Source of the DNA: Candidatus Ancillula glyptotermitis
Lineage (GTDB): Bacteria; Actinomycetota; Actinomycetes; Actinomycetales; Bifidobacteriaceae
Length of the DNA stretch: 64,000 bases
Reading direction: 5' to 3'
NCBI GenBank assembly: GCA_031268675.1
Contig: JAIRWY010000048.1
Span: forward strand, 1 to 64,000
Shown: piece by piece, positions 30,408 through 45,400 of the stretch
Layout: the number at the start of each line of letters is the position of its first letter
Numbering within the stretch: the stretch's first letter is position 1
Notes under the pieces: model-generated
Told to the model about the DNA's origin: nothing
Database searches by the model: none
The model's input: only the letters and a program-made list of their open reading frames with translations
Translations under genes and position numbers: made by a program

Positions 30408-30482
30408 ATGAAAAAACTCTTGATTTTATATATATTTTATGTTATACTAAGAGTGGTGATTTATTGTGCGAAAAATGGATGA
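30408..30482 (+). CDS. Possible 24-aa hydrophobic leader ORF MKKLLILYIFYVILRVVIYCAKNG, overlapping the start of the giant gene out of frame
   Basis: ATG 7 nt after the G13 tract (which could act as an SD); stop lies inside the giant ORF. Confidence 0.25.
   Translation: MKKLLILYIFYVILRVVIYCAKNG
30420..30448 (+). promoter_or_regulatory. Candidate promoter of the giant gene TTGATT-17-TATACT (TGT extended -10)
   Basis: -35 30420-30425, -10 30443-30448. Confidence 0.5.
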
Positions 30483-33400
30483 GTTAAAGTTTTCCACGCT
30501 TGCAGAATCTACAGGTGCAACCACATCTGGGATCAAGCGTTGGAGATGGCGTAATAGCAAGCGTGGAACTTTGCTCGACTTTAGGCGTGGAAATATGTAT
30601 TCTAGTAGTACAATGCGTCTGCTAGTATTTTCATTAGCTTTGATTATTCCTGTGGCAGTTGCAGCTACAAGTTTAGCATTATATTTGACTTCAAACGCTG
30701 CAACAGAATCTGTATTTGTCAGAACAGTTGTAAATGGTGCAAAAACTGGGTCAAATTCTGCATATTCTGGCGTTGATGCAAATACATTTGTCCAAGTAGA
30801 GCTAAATTCTCAACAGAAAATCCAGACGCAGAAGATTAAGGTTGCAGCAGATATTTCTGATCCGTCAAAAACGCTTGAAGTGGAAATTAAACCGCAGTTC
30901 GTTAAGTCCATGTCTATAACGGTTCCAGGTTATTGTTCAGGTAATCAAAACTTGGACTGGGTAAAAACAGAATCTGAGTGTCAAGGTACAGCAAGTTGGG
31001 CTAGTTCGCATTGGGTTCCTGAACATGAAGAACTCAAAGATGTCAATCAGATTCACTGGACAATTCAGTGGCAGAATAAACTTCCTTCAAATGCGCCTGA
31101 AGTAACGGTTCCTTTACTAACTTCTCCACTATTCAACTCATTTAATGCACGCGCAGGTAATGGAGGAACTGATACTTCAAGTAGTGCTAATGATGGTGGT
31201 ACTAATGCTGGTAGTTTAGTCTATCCATTTGCGAACTCAAATCAAAGTGCAATTTATAAACTTGATGGTAATTATTTGAATCAGCCCAATTATGACCCAG
31301 GCTTTACTTCTAGTGATACTTCACTTTTTGGTTCATTTGTCCAGAAGTCTAATACGGCATTTGGAACTCCATCTCTTTTTGACAGTGCTCCAATCAATGC
31401 ACTTCAATTGAATAATTATGCATGTAAAGCAAATTCCTCAAGTGAAGACTGTTCGGTAGGAATTCCAGTGCAGACTCACACATTTGAGTTTTATACACAA
31501 CTTGCGGACAGTAGTACAATCAACGCGCTCCAAAATAACGGCTTCTTAAATGTGTCATTCGCAGTCTCAGTTGGAAAGTATACACAAATTCAGAATATAA
31601 ACACAATTGCATCAAATAGCATCATGTATATGGCTGGTTCAAATATAGGTGTTGCAAATGCACTTACACATGGATTTAACAGTAGTAATGCAATTCCAAG
31701 TTACCAAACCTACAATATAATTGTACCTGGAACTTCCTTTGACTTGACAACTGCTAGTCTAGGATCTTCTGATACAATTTCACCGCTAGATGCGTTTATT
31801 ACTACGCCTGCAAATGTACGCTTTAATAATCCTCCAACTGTCCCATCTGCACCTCCCGCAGTTTCCGCAGTTTCACCTAGTACAATTACTACTGCATGGA
31901 GTTCAGATACTAATTGTGGAATAAATCATGATGAACGGTGTGGAAATGGTGGAGCTGAAGTTACAATAACTGGGCATAACTTCTCCTCATCTGCTGTGGT
32001 TACGATCGGAGGCTCGCCGTGTTTAAGCCAACAAGTGGTATCTTCAACGCAAATTATGTGCACGATTCCGCGTGGTCAAGGCTCTGTTAGTGTTGTTGCA
32101 ACTAACAACTTCGGTAGTTCAAATGCGACGGTGAAGTTGACATATTCTAGTTCTGCACCCGCAAAAACTGGTACTGGATTTGATATTGACACAGATCCTG
32201 TACTTTATAGTGCAAATGTAGTTGGCAACTTGTATGGTGATACTGCAGCAAACGCAAATATACTTGGAGAAACTATCCATACTGGTGAAGGTAGTGATGA
32301 TGTGATTGAAAATATTTCTGCATATGACTTGACTCGTTCTGCATACGACAATATGCGCGTATACACAGAATCAGGTGTTGAAAATGGAATCCGCGAGAAG
32401 TTTTTGGGTGGATCTTCGGATTCTTCAACTGGACTTAAACAAACTGGTCTATTTGCAACGACTCACTGTGAAGAGGATGCAACTGGACAAGTTAAACTTC
32501 CATGTAGTTTTGCAAACAACAGTTCAGATGCAGTTGCTAATTATCAAGCTGGGAATTCTGCAGATTCTGCACATAAAATAGTTGGTACAAAAGCTATTCC
32601 TAGTGCTGGAACTGGTGCAGAACTGTTCAATACATATCGACCACAATCTAGCGACAACATGAATGGGCAAGAGCGTGCAAGTATATACTACGTCCAGAAT
32701 TTTCCAACAGACTCAAATGGCAAGATACTCTATAATGATGAGCATGCAATATTTGAAGGTTGTCAAGGTGCATGGGGGAGTACACCTGTTCCTGCAGGTT
32801 GTCGTATAAATGGAGATAGTTCTGTTCAAAATGCGCCTGGACAACAGTTTGGAAATGGAACAAATATCGTCAACTTCAGGAATTCTATTTATGGACATTT
32901 TAACGGTATGGCACAAGGAAAAGGCTCGTCTTCTGCAAGTATTGTATTTCCAAGTATTAAAACTATGGGGTCTAAAATCCAGTACAGTGATGGAAATAAC
33001 AAAGAAGAGAAGGTTTACCTAGAATATTCTAATGTCGGAAACTTTACTATGTCTGGTTCACAAAAAAAGCGTGTGATTTCTGCGCGGATTACGATTTCAA
33101 ACATAATTACTATGGATCCACCTACTTGGGGTCAATCTGAGAGTAGACCAGCATTTACATTTTCAAACAATTTCTATTCAGGAATGCTTTATCAGGGCGT
33201 TAAATCTTTTGATATTGCTGTTGAATTGTTTGATCGTCAAACTGGAAAGCGCATTAAGTTCAATAATGTAGTAAATAATGATGTAATTACAAATCAGAAC
33301 CGTTCTGGAGCGACTTTTGCACTTTTTTCGCTTGATAGAGATGCTGGTAATACCGAGTTTGTTGGACAATACTCTACTGCATCATCTGTGGTGTTAAATA

Positions 33401-36400
33401 AACATGGAATGACCTACAACAATTCATTCATAGCGCTCAACGGAGGTGCTAATCCAAATCCTGATGTTACACAAAACAACGCCTATTATGCAAATGTTCA
33501 AGATCCTGAATATGTTGATGATCCACAAGATGCAACATATCCGAGTTCTGGAGTTGCATTTCCGCTTTCTGGTACAAAATTCAAGTTTTTGTTAGGAACT
33601 ACACTTGGACACACCTTTTCATCCATCACTTCAGTATCCACAGTTGCTCCAGTTCAACAGACTGCGATAACTTCAGTTTCTTCACCATTTCTTGTCAACA
33701 ACCGTACTAATTCCAAAACTGATCAGCTACTGTATCCTAATGGAAAACCAGGCGAAGTTAACCTTGACAAGCAGATTCCAGGCTATTCAAATCGCGAGGA
33801 TGACCTTTTGAACAGGCAGATGATTACAGATGTTTTTGGGCAGAAGATTGACCATCCATTTAATAATCCATATATTGGCACAAACAACGACAATCCAGTA
33901 GAAGATGAGGAAATTAACTGTAATAAAACTGGTACTGCATGTTCTGGTGAGCCAAATCCAAATACATACTACTACTATATTAACCAGCCCAAGTTAGCAC
34001 TGGGCTCCGAAACTATTTATCAAGCAAAGAAGTTGATTATTGAGGATGAGTTGCCTGCAGGTGTACGATTAGACACGAATAATACCATTTATGATTATAT
34101 TCATCAGCAGACTAGTAATGCAAGTTCTGATGCTCGTAATTCTCCAATTGTTCTTTGGGATGCTGGTGGAAATACTGCTGGAGTTTGGGATCAAGGTAAA
34201 AGTGGAGTTTCTGGAATTCCTTGGGATTCTGGTTATGTGTGTGATGCAAGTGCTTCTATTCCGTATCTTCCGCTAGCAGTAACTACTGATGTTGTTACTG
34301 GACGGCAAAAATTACACCTAGAATTAACTGGTGCACTTCTGAGTTGCTTGCACGGTGGGACTTATTCTACATCAAATTCAGGACAGGATCCGATGACAGA
34401 CCTCACACTAAGGCTCAGAGTTAAACTTGTTGATGAAGTTCCACAAGGTGCTATTCTTGAGAAGAGTAATACTGCAAAAGTTGTATATGATTATACAGGG
34501 ATTTCATTTCCACTAGTTGATTCAACACTTTCAATTCGCTACGAGCTCGATTCTTCAACTACGCGTGTGGGCGCGCGGAATAATCCGATGCAACAGGGTT
34601 ATAATCCTTACGATCTCCTGTTTGGCAAGGTGCATGATATAAACGGTGTTGTTCAGCCGCTTGAAGGTGCAACATTCTCACTAACAAAACTCTCTGATGA
34701 TTGGAATACAGCTGAAAACCCAGTAGTTTTAACATCCACAAGTACTAATACGAATCTTCCGCAGGATTTGGATGGGGATTCAGTTGCTGATGTTGACGCG
34801 TATGGTAATGCACTACTTGTTCCTAAGGCGCTTGTTAAATTTGAGGCATTGGAAATTGGCAAGTATAAACTTGAAGAAACAACTGCTCCACAAGGTTTTC
34901 AGCCAATACAAGCACAATATATTGAAATACTTCCTGAAAACTGCACCGATTCTACACTGGTAACTGGATGTGTACGCATTTCGGAGCAACCTGGTGATAC
35001 AACTGCGCTTGAAGAACTTAATCCAAGAGGTGCATATAATGAACTTCTAACCAATGGGCGTATACTCAACACGGTTTTGGCAAACGACAAGCTTGATGAG
35101 CCAGAGCAAGCTCCTGAGTTTAGTTTGAAAATCCGCAAAATTTCTACACAAGGCAGTCCGATAAATTCCACTAATCCGAACTACTTCGCAACTTTTCTTT
35201 TGCAGAAGAAAGAATCTGATGGAAGTTTAACCTATATTTGCCATAACCAACAATCAAATTCAGCAATTGAATATTCAGGTGCAATTTCTTGGTCAGATGC
35301 AACCGATGGTTCTGCGTATGCAAGCGGAGAACAAGGGCTTATATGTTCGTATGAAACTGCTCATAATTCTAGTGGGAATACGGATCCTATTATACAGTTT
35401 CCGTCTCTTAGTAGTGAATTTGTATATCAGGTAACTGAAGTTGCAAACTACTCGTGGCATAAAGCAGGAGAAGATGGCGAAGAGAATGCAGAAGGAGGTG
35501 CGCATACAGGAGACAGTAAAATTTATGCAGATCCTCTAGGCTCATACCTTGTAAATTGGACTTCAGATGATAAAAAGCCGCATATTGCTTATGATAATAC
35601 ACAATCAGTTGTTCAAATACCCAATAAGGAGGACATCAGCGGTACTGAAACAGTAAAAAATAATGCAGTTCGAGTTGGAAATTCTTTTGAATATAATACT
35701 TCTACAGGTATAATTGACTACAACTTGCCAAATAAGCGCAATAACTTGTTCAAGTTTAAAATATTTAAAACTGGTAGTGGTCAACCACTAAATGGTGCAG
35801 AGTTCAAATTGTATAAGGCAAATTCACAGGGAGATGTGACTTCAACTACTCCAATCTCCACGCAGATTTCTGGATATTTAGATCAAACTTCACCGTTAAC
35901 ATCAGGCGAGTTGGACTTTAGGGGTAGTCCAGTTTCTGGTTGTATTCCAACTGCGAGTACTGTTTGTGCACATCAAGGGCTACTTTCTGGTTATTATTTG
36001 CTCTCGGAGACAAGTGTTCCCAATGGCTTTGCAAAGGAGAACTTGAATTGGTTGTTGTATATAGATGATACAAATTTCAGGATCAAGAATTTGGGAGGAA
36101 CTACTAAATCTGCAGAAAATTGGACAAGTGTTGCAGTAACTGCACCAGCACAAAGCGATCTTCCTGATGATAACTCATTCTACCAAGCAACACTTGATAT
36201 TCAGAACTATAGTTTGCAGAACTTCAAGTACTTCAGTGTGAATCCTAAAGTTGTTGTACTTGAACATGGAGTAATGCAACCACTTGAAAATGCCAAGTTT
36301 GAGATTTATGAGTGTGATTTGATGCAAAACTGCTCGCTTTCTGTACAGACTTATTATTCTAACTCAGATGGATTACTTTATACTCTACCGCAAGGGCAGG

Positions 36401-39400
36401 GGCAGAGCATTAAGGATTTGCGTTTGAAACAATCAGATACATATATACTAAAAGAGGTTCAAACACCAGATTCAATTGCGCCAGTAAGTGGATATTGGAA
36501 ATATCAATACAGCGGTTCTTCATTGACTACAAGTTATTGTACACAAGATGGCACAACTGAAGAAAATATTGCTAGTACTGGAATTTATACAACTTCTACT
36601 GCAGTTCCAGTTATTTCGCAAAATTTGGTTAATAAACCGCTGTTGACAAAGCTACACTTTACAAAAGTTGATGAGTTTAATCAGGTACTTGCAGGTGCGA
36701 AATTCTCGTTAACTCCAGTTCTTGAAGATGGTGAACGCGATGAGGATAATTCAATTACTAGTATATCTACTGCGACTGGACTTGTTGAGTTTGACAATCT
36801 GGAAAATGGTATTTACGAGCTGGAAGAAACTTCTGCGCCTGTGAACTTCCGTAAATCTTCTGGTAGTTTTACCATTATATTAGATAGAGTAAATAGTTCA
36901 ATTGTACAAGTGGCAGACAATTTAAACAACATTGACTATTACTTAGAGCGGGATAAACAGCATGGAATAGACTATCACTATTATGATCTTGATCTGAATT
37001 CTGTTGCAACTCCTGTACTTAAAAACTTGCAGTATTTTAAACTGAATGCGATAGTGAATGCATGGAATTCAAACATAGATGCATTTGGAGCTGCTTTAAG
37101 TGGAGCAACGTATAAACTACTGAGTTGTCCGCGCATTTCTTCGCAGTTGCCTTTGAATCTTAATACAACCTCTTGTAATCTAGTTGGTAATTATACCAGT
37201 AATGTTCAAGGTGAACTAATAAATTCTGTAACTTCAACAAAGCTCAGTGATTATGACTTGTCTGCTTCATCATCTTATATTCTACAAGAAACTTCTGCAT
37301 CAAGTGGATACCAATCATCAGGTAATCAATATGTGCTCAAATATAATCAGGATACTTTTAGCTCAGAGGTTGGTATATATTCAAGTGCTGGAGTCGCCCA
37401 ATATGATCAGAGTGGATATAATCTAAACTTGTTAATAACTACACAAGAAAATCAGGCTTTATTACAGCCAGAAGATAGAGGGAATAAGTGGATTTCACTC
37501 ACAGATCCGAATATAAGTGGTAGAATTCAGTTGAAAATTCCTAGCAAAGAACAGTTGTATAGCATCAACTTCACGAAGGTGTGGCAAAATAATCAACCGT
37601 TAGAAAATGCGAAGTTCATGGTATATCCAGCAAGTTGTGCTGATGTAAATAAATCTACTTGTCCTAATTATCAAGAAGTATTTTCAAATGCACAAGGAGT
37701 TGTAGAGTTTGCAAATCTCAAGGCAGGAATTTATACAATTGAAGAAAAACAAGCACCAAATGGATATATTAAATCTACAGAAACTGCCACAATTGAAGTT
37801 GGACTGAACAAAACTCTCGATTCAAATGCATTAACTCAGAAGTTTATTAATGAGCGATTTTATAAACTAAATATAACAACTCAAGATGTTCTTGCGGCTG
37901 CAACAGTCGTAACTTCGCAAATATCCAGTGCAAAATTTTGTCTAGTAGATTTAGGCAACTATTCAAATAGTCAGACGATTTTTGATTATCCAGGTCTTTT
38001 TGGTGATTCAAAAGTTGATGCATGCAAGAGTATAAATGGTGCAAAACTCTACACTTCTAATCATGATGGTGAACTAATACTTGGAGAAGATTTTGGAGTA
38101 GTTGGAGCACCCAAATTAAAAGATGAAGTCTTGAATTGGACCCACAACTGGGCGATAAAACAGGTTGAAGCACCAGCTGGTTTTCAGTTGCCTGATAATT
38201 ACTACTTGTCGAGTTATATGCCAAATGAAGAACAACCAGTTGTGAAAATGTTCAGTGATTCTGGTAATGCAGATGCGAAAACACCTGCTCATTCTGTGTG
38301 GAATTTGGCTGATGTTACTGATGAGTTTCCAGTTGTTGATATACGCAAAACTTCAGAGTATTCATTCATCAAGAAAGATGAAACTGGTGCGGCATTAAAT
38401 GGTGCAGTTTTTAGTTTGTCGTGTATGCATACAGAGGTTTATTCTTCAGATGAGGATAACTACACCAAAACTTGTACGTCTGGTCAAGTTCTATATGCGA
38501 CTTCTGGTAGTTTTGATGCAACTGCTGGAAAAATAGGATGGAGAAATCTTGCACATGGTGAGTGGAAAATTGAAGAAATTTCACCACCAGTTGGTTATGC
38601 AAAAGCAGATGGATTTAATGTCCTCACAGTTGGTGGACACGTAGAAAATGGTGCGCTTGTAAATGAAATAACTACTACGAATAACACCAACTTTGCGAAT
38701 ACAAGTACTTTTAGAATTTCTACTACAGTTTCTAATTATCAGGATTTTCCACTCTTGAATGCGCAGTTTTGCATAGTTGATGTTAATGCATTTAATGGAG
38801 CTCTTGAAAATGCTAGTAACCAGATAAACCTGCCTAGTATTTTGTCTGGTACTTCTGTTTTGCATGGTGCTTTCTCTTCTACATCTTGTGATCAGTCATC
38901 AACTATTGGTTCAAATCTTCCAGCTCAACTTCACTTAGTCTCAAACTCCTCAGGTGCATTGATTACTTCAAATTCTGTACCACTTGATGAGTTTAATGTG
39001 GTTGGTTCGCACACAATTGTTCTTAGAGAAACTGCACCTCCTAGTGGGTTCAAACTTGAAGATTCATTATACATCATCACTCATAGCGCGGTAAGTGGTC
39101 CAGTAGTTCAAAAATATACACGTACTTCAAGTTCAGATGCGTACACTTTGCAAGATGTTGAATTTAGCGTGAATTCGGCAACTTCTACGCATTTTGATAT
39201 GCTGAACTTGTCCATTCACAACGTGCCAGTTAACTACAACATTTCTTTTACGAAAACCCGCGCGATTACTAATGCAGTTTTGCCAAATGCAGAGTTTGGA
39301 CTATTTAAGGCAAAATCGAGTGTAGTTGATTTAGATACAATTTGGCAAGTAGATTCTGCTGCTATTCAAACTGCAACTAGTCTTGCAAATGGCTTGGTGC

Positions 39401-42400
39401 ACTTTAATGATATTCTTGCAGGTACATATATTGTCAAGGAAATTAGTCCGCCGAATAACTACAAATCTAGTAATGCTGAACTTCTTTTAAATCTACACTC
39501 TGCAGGCAGTTCTCCAACGCAGGATGATTCAACTTATGCAAATCTAGCAGTGGATCATACTGCATCTTTGACTCCATTTACTCCAGTTCAAGAAAATACA
39601 GTGGTTGGTGGGAATTGGGCATATACTTTTATGCCTCTGCAATTAGATTTCTCTAATAAGTTGTACTTTTCATTTTCACCGCGTAAATCTGCAGATAGAA
39701 CGAATCAGCCACTAGCTGGTGCAGAATTCTGTTTGACTGATTCAAGTACGCCAAATAATGCTGTTGCCAATTTGATCGCCAATTTGAATACAGGTATTGC
39801 AACTAAATGTCATGATGATAAAGGCTTGAAGTTGTACTCAACGACTAATGGAAAATTCAACACCAAACTGGACGGTTCTGGACAATTCGCTGATGATTTA
39901 CTACTTCAATCAGATTTAACAAGTGTTGGAAATGATCAGCAATACAGTTTGATGGAAATAACTGCACCTAAATATTACAACATTTTAACTTCTCCTTTTC
40001 TATTTACTAGAGAAACAGCATCTTCTGTTTTTGCAAGCCCAATTGTAAATCTGGAAAAGAATATAACTGTACAAGCAAACAGTTTGGGAGTGCACTTAGT
40101 TGAAGCAACTGCTGATAAAACGGATGGTACTTGTATTGACACTGGTACATTTGCTGGTGCATCTTCAAGAAATGACCTTCCGCCTTATTTGCCGCTACCA
40201 TATGAGGAACCAACCAGATTCTGCATTGATGATCAAACTGAACAGTCCAGTGGTTTAGAAGGTAGCAGTTTTAAGTTAACTCCAGCAGATGTAAATGGAA
40301 ATAAGTTGAATACTCCAAGTGCAAATGCGCTTGTTAAAACCACACATGCAGATTCTACTGGACAAGTACATTTTGATGATGTATATGCATCTGATAGCGA
40401 ATATTGGGTTCTTGAAGAAACAGCTACAGTTGATGGCTACAAGAAAGATACAACTAGTAGATTAGTAAAACTTGATGAAGCAAACGCTGCTAATACAGTT
40501 GCTATTGCAGATCCATTTAAGGACTGGGAGTTGTATAAATTCAACATAGAAAAGGTCAACATTACTAACACTGCGCAGTTTTTATCTGGTGCGCAGTTTG
40601 GAATCTATGAGTGCTCAGATGCAGATTTAGGCGAACGAAGTAATTTTGGGCAACGATATTCTCGCACAGATGTTGAGGCTGATAAAAATAGACGTTCTTG
40701 CTCTAATGAAGTAGGCAGGTTTATCACAGATGTTGCTGGTGAAGTCTGGAATTTGAGTAAGAATTTACAGTTTGACAAGCGCAAGATATATGAGGTCCGT
40801 GAATTAGTTGCACCAAATGGATATGAAACTCGCACTTCTACACTTGCATTCTCATTTTACAACAACATGCCTATTGCACTTCAAGTCATTTACTGGACTT
40901 CACAGTTGGTCATTGCAGGAACTGATTATAATTCTGCTATGATGCCCGTGAATATTGCAGAAACTTGTAATGCTGGAACTGAGGCAACTCAAAGATGTGA
41001 CAAACTGCTCTGGGATACGTCAAATGCGCGTGGATATGGCAATAAGGCTTTGACTACAAGGTCTACAAATATGGATGTACTAGGAATTCAAATGTATGAT
41101 GTTCCTGATGATTCAAATGTTATTGCACGGTTCCAGAAATCTTCTGAGCTTGACAATTCGCCGCTATCTGGTGGACATTTCATGATTCAAACTGCTGATG
41201 CAACTGGAACACCGATTTATGACACATCAACCACAATATACACGGTTATATCTGGTGCAGACGGAAAAGTAGAGATACGCAATGTCATGACTAATAAAGG
41301 ACTTGCAGTTGGATACTACTTGCTTTCTGAAGTTGGTGCACCACCTGGTTTTGCGCTTAATTCTGCTGTGAAATACCTCATTTATATTACAACCAGTACA
41401 ACTGAGAGCCCCTTTATACAAGAAGTAGTTCAGTCAAAAAATGGTCCAGTTTTGGGACTAAAACAGAATTTGTCTAGTGTTGTATCAGGAACAGTTAAGT
41501 CGCTTGACATCAACTTCAATGCGTTCAACAAGCGCGATTTTGGCAAGGATGAATCTGCATGGTTAAACTCACCTGGATACAACATCAATTTGGAGAAGGT
41601 TATAGAAAATAGTCCACTTGCAGGCGCAGTTTTCACACTTTCTGCGTCTAATGGCGCAGGTTTTTACCCAGTAGCTGATTTTTCAACAGGTGTGGATGGT
41701 CATAGTGCAGATTTGGACAACTTTGCATTTGTTGCAGGTGTAAATTATAGACTTGAAGAAACCACACCACCAGCAGGCTACTTCTTGACTGGTGATTACT
41801 ACGACATTTCGTATGACCAGATCATGAATAAGCCCTCAGTAACTCGTTTTGTTAGAAGTGAAGATGGTGCAAGTTTTATAGATGATGGTATTCCAACTGC
41901 TTATTCTTATACTGCAGATAATAAACAGGTGAAGTTATTATCAGGTGTTTCATATTCAGTAAGAGCAACTTCTAATCTGATTCCTAGTACCTCAGCTATA
42001 GGAACTGAAGGTAATCCATATAACAACTACATTATTGATACTGGAGTTGGTGCATTTGTAGATCCTGAAACTGGGTCACTGTATTCAGCAACTGGATCAT
42101 TAGTTCTAAAAGATGCATTCGCGAAGTTTGCGAGTTCTAATGCGTATTTATACATTCCAAATGCGGGTGAAACAGTTCTGCGAATTTCAGATGGTTCAGT
42201 TTGTGGTGTTACATCTGATGGCGAGGGTATAAAAACAGTTGATGAAAGCAATTGTACTTTAAGCGATCCTGTGCATTCCTACACTAGGCATAATGCAGAT
42301 ATAGGGTATGGGCAAAAAGCGTATTTGCTTGATAATAACGCTGGTTTTCTCATCAACATCACAACTGGTAGTTATACAAACGCGCTTGGACAAACGCATG

Positions 42401-45400
42401 ACCAAAGGGATGCAATTAGTGAACCAACTTGTAAAGTACTTCCAGAAGTATTAACTACTTCTAGTGGTTCAAGTGGCTCATTTCTGCGGTTTTGTACAAC
42501 TACGCAATATATTTTTACTGGCTCTTCATTTCCACTTGCGCATGGTGAGGCGCTTAAATTTGGAGATGTTGTTGATTATACACACTATGGAGTTGGTGCA
42601 TTTACGGTGTCCAATCAAAAGAAATTGCGGATAGTCTTCCACAAGAAGTCAAATGATGTTGTTGACTCAGTTCCGCTTGCGGGCGCAATCTTTGAGTTGT
42701 GTTCTGCAGAACTGGTTAATGAAAGTTGTCCGCAAGGAAGTTCTAAAACTGCCACAAGTGACTCAAGTGGAAATGCGGTGTTTGACAATACTGCGGAAGG
42801 TCAATATAGATACCGCGAGCAAATTGCACCAGTTGGTTATGCGGTTGGCGCAAACTCCACTTGGCAAGAACAGAGTTTCATCGCTAATTCTGCTGATTGG
42901 GTAGTAGTAAATAATTCATTTGAAAAAACTGTGCCGATTGAATTATCAAATGCTAAAGAGAGCTTGACTTTGACTCTTGCTGCACAAAAAGTGATTGGAC
43001 TAGATACAACTACGCCTTTTCAGGATGTTCAATTTAGAATGTGCGGGTTAAATGGATCAACTTATGATCAATCTGTTCAAACTGATGTGGATGGAAAACT
43101 AGTGTTTAATAATATTGAACCTGGTGATTATACAATTTTCGTTGTAAATCCAACTGGATACTTTGAAATTCCAAGTGTTGCTATACATATCGCTCCAACG
43201 CGTTCAATTACTGAGGGACTAGATTCAAATACAGTTTTTGGAATTAACGGGTTAACGATTGCGCAAGTGAATTCAGGTAGTTCAGATGCTGCAATGCGTC
43301 AATTACAAATATCTGAGCCAATCAAGTTTATACCACAGTTCAAAGCCAACGCAGTAAATAAAATCTCCAAGTTTGTGGACGGTTCTGAGGATTTAGTAGA
43401 GCACGATTTGCATGGTACAACTTTTGAACTTCTAGTTGAAACTACTCAGAACAACTTTCAAAAACTATGTGATTTGGTGAGTTCAACTACTAGTGTTTTG
43501 CAATTTACATCAAACTGCGCACTTGGAAATACAGGTGAAAGCTTAAAGGACAAGTATTTGGATAAAACCAGACAATATAAGCTTGTGCAGACTTCTGTTG
43601 ACTTGGCAAATGAGACTGGAACTCCTGTATCTGTGCGGTTAATTGCGGATCCTGTGCAGATTTCTGGTGTAGATCTAAATCCAGGTGATGAAAAAGATAT
43701 TAACATTGTGAATAACTCGTACCCATATACGCTTTCTATAACAAAACGAGATGCAAAATCCAACAACCTGCTATCTGGAATTGTTTTTGAGTTGTATAAA
43801 TGCGAAAACTTTGCTAATTGCACAGAAGAAGATATAACTGGATCTGGACAAGTAGTTCTTAAAACTGCGACCACCAATAATGGACAACTGCAATTTACAG
43901 GACTGGATCAGAGCTGGTATTTACTTAAAGAACATTCAGTTCAAGATGGGTACTTCAAATTTGAGCCAGTTGTAGTTAAACTTGATGAAAATAAACATCT
44001 TGACTTGACAAATACGAAGTACTTTAGTGTTGATGTTACAAACTACGATAGACATTCTGCGGACAAGAAGCCTTTAGCTAGTTCTGAGTTTGAGTTGAAG
44101 TCCACAACTGATGATGAAAAATACAATTTGATGTCAAATACCTCTGGACAACTTGTGGTAACAAGCGCTGGTGAATATTACGGAAGAACTGTTGACCAAG
44201 TGCATCTGAGTTCAGTTAAATCATACAAGTTGGTCGAATTGAGTGCACCTGATGGATATCAAGTTGATGGAAATTACACCGAGTCACAAACACCAATTGT
44301 TTACTCAAATGCGGCAGTTTTGACTATTGAGGTGTTGAATGAACCAAAGTTTTCACTAACTTTCTCAGTTGTTGATGCGCAGAAAGCTGATAAAAAACTG
44401 GCTGGTGCAGAGTATGAACTTTGTCCAGAAAATGCATCTGCAGGTTCACCAAGTTGCCAAACAGCAACTGCAACTTGGCAAGATGCGACTTCATCATCAT
44501 CTGGAACTCCGTATAAACTTGGTAGTGGTGAATGGACAGGTGTTGTACATTTCAACAACTTGAAGTTGGGGACTTATGGACTATGGCAAGCACATCCAGC
44601 GGAACCATATAAGAGCAAATGTGGTGGAAATAGCAACGAGTCTGCATGCTCTTCATTGGCTGCGGATGGATATAATACGGAGTATAACTATTCACCGAAC
44701 ATGGAAAAATACCTCATTACCTTAAGGCATCCAGCGGATATAGAACCAAGAAGTAGTTTTGAAACAGTTGATCCGATTGCTGGTAATCTGAACAATTTGG
44801 ATGTTCAACTGACTCCAAGCCTTGTTGGGAATAGTTTCGGCTTAAATCTGGGGGAAACTGGAACTGGAACTGGGCAGAGTATTAAGAGTCAACAGATTTT
44901 CCATTTGTGGTTTGATAAATTTGATGGTGTTACTTATTCAAGTCTAACTGATGCAGTTTTTAGACTGGATGAGTATGATGGATCTGCTTTAGTCAATCAA
45001 ATCAACTTCTATTCATTTGCAGGACTTTGTAAAACTGGACAAATATGTGATGCATCAACTTCTAGTAATTGGCAGATTTTTCCAGGTTTTTATACTTCGC
45101 CAAAACCAACTGTTGCAAGTTTAGGTTCATCAAGTGTGCGATCTCTTGATTCGGTTCAGCTTTCAACTGCACATAATTATGTACTGTCTGAGGTTAGTCC
45201 ACCATCTGGTTATGAAGCTGTTTTGCAATACAACATCAGATTTGACACGGAAAAGCAAATACCAGTGATTACTTATGGAGATACTCCGACTGTTCTTAGT
45301 TGTGCCAGTCCTGCATATAACGCGACCGGAAATAAGTTCTTGTTACAAACTGATGGTTATGAAATTGATGGTGTGGAATCAGGACATATGCTCAAAGTTG

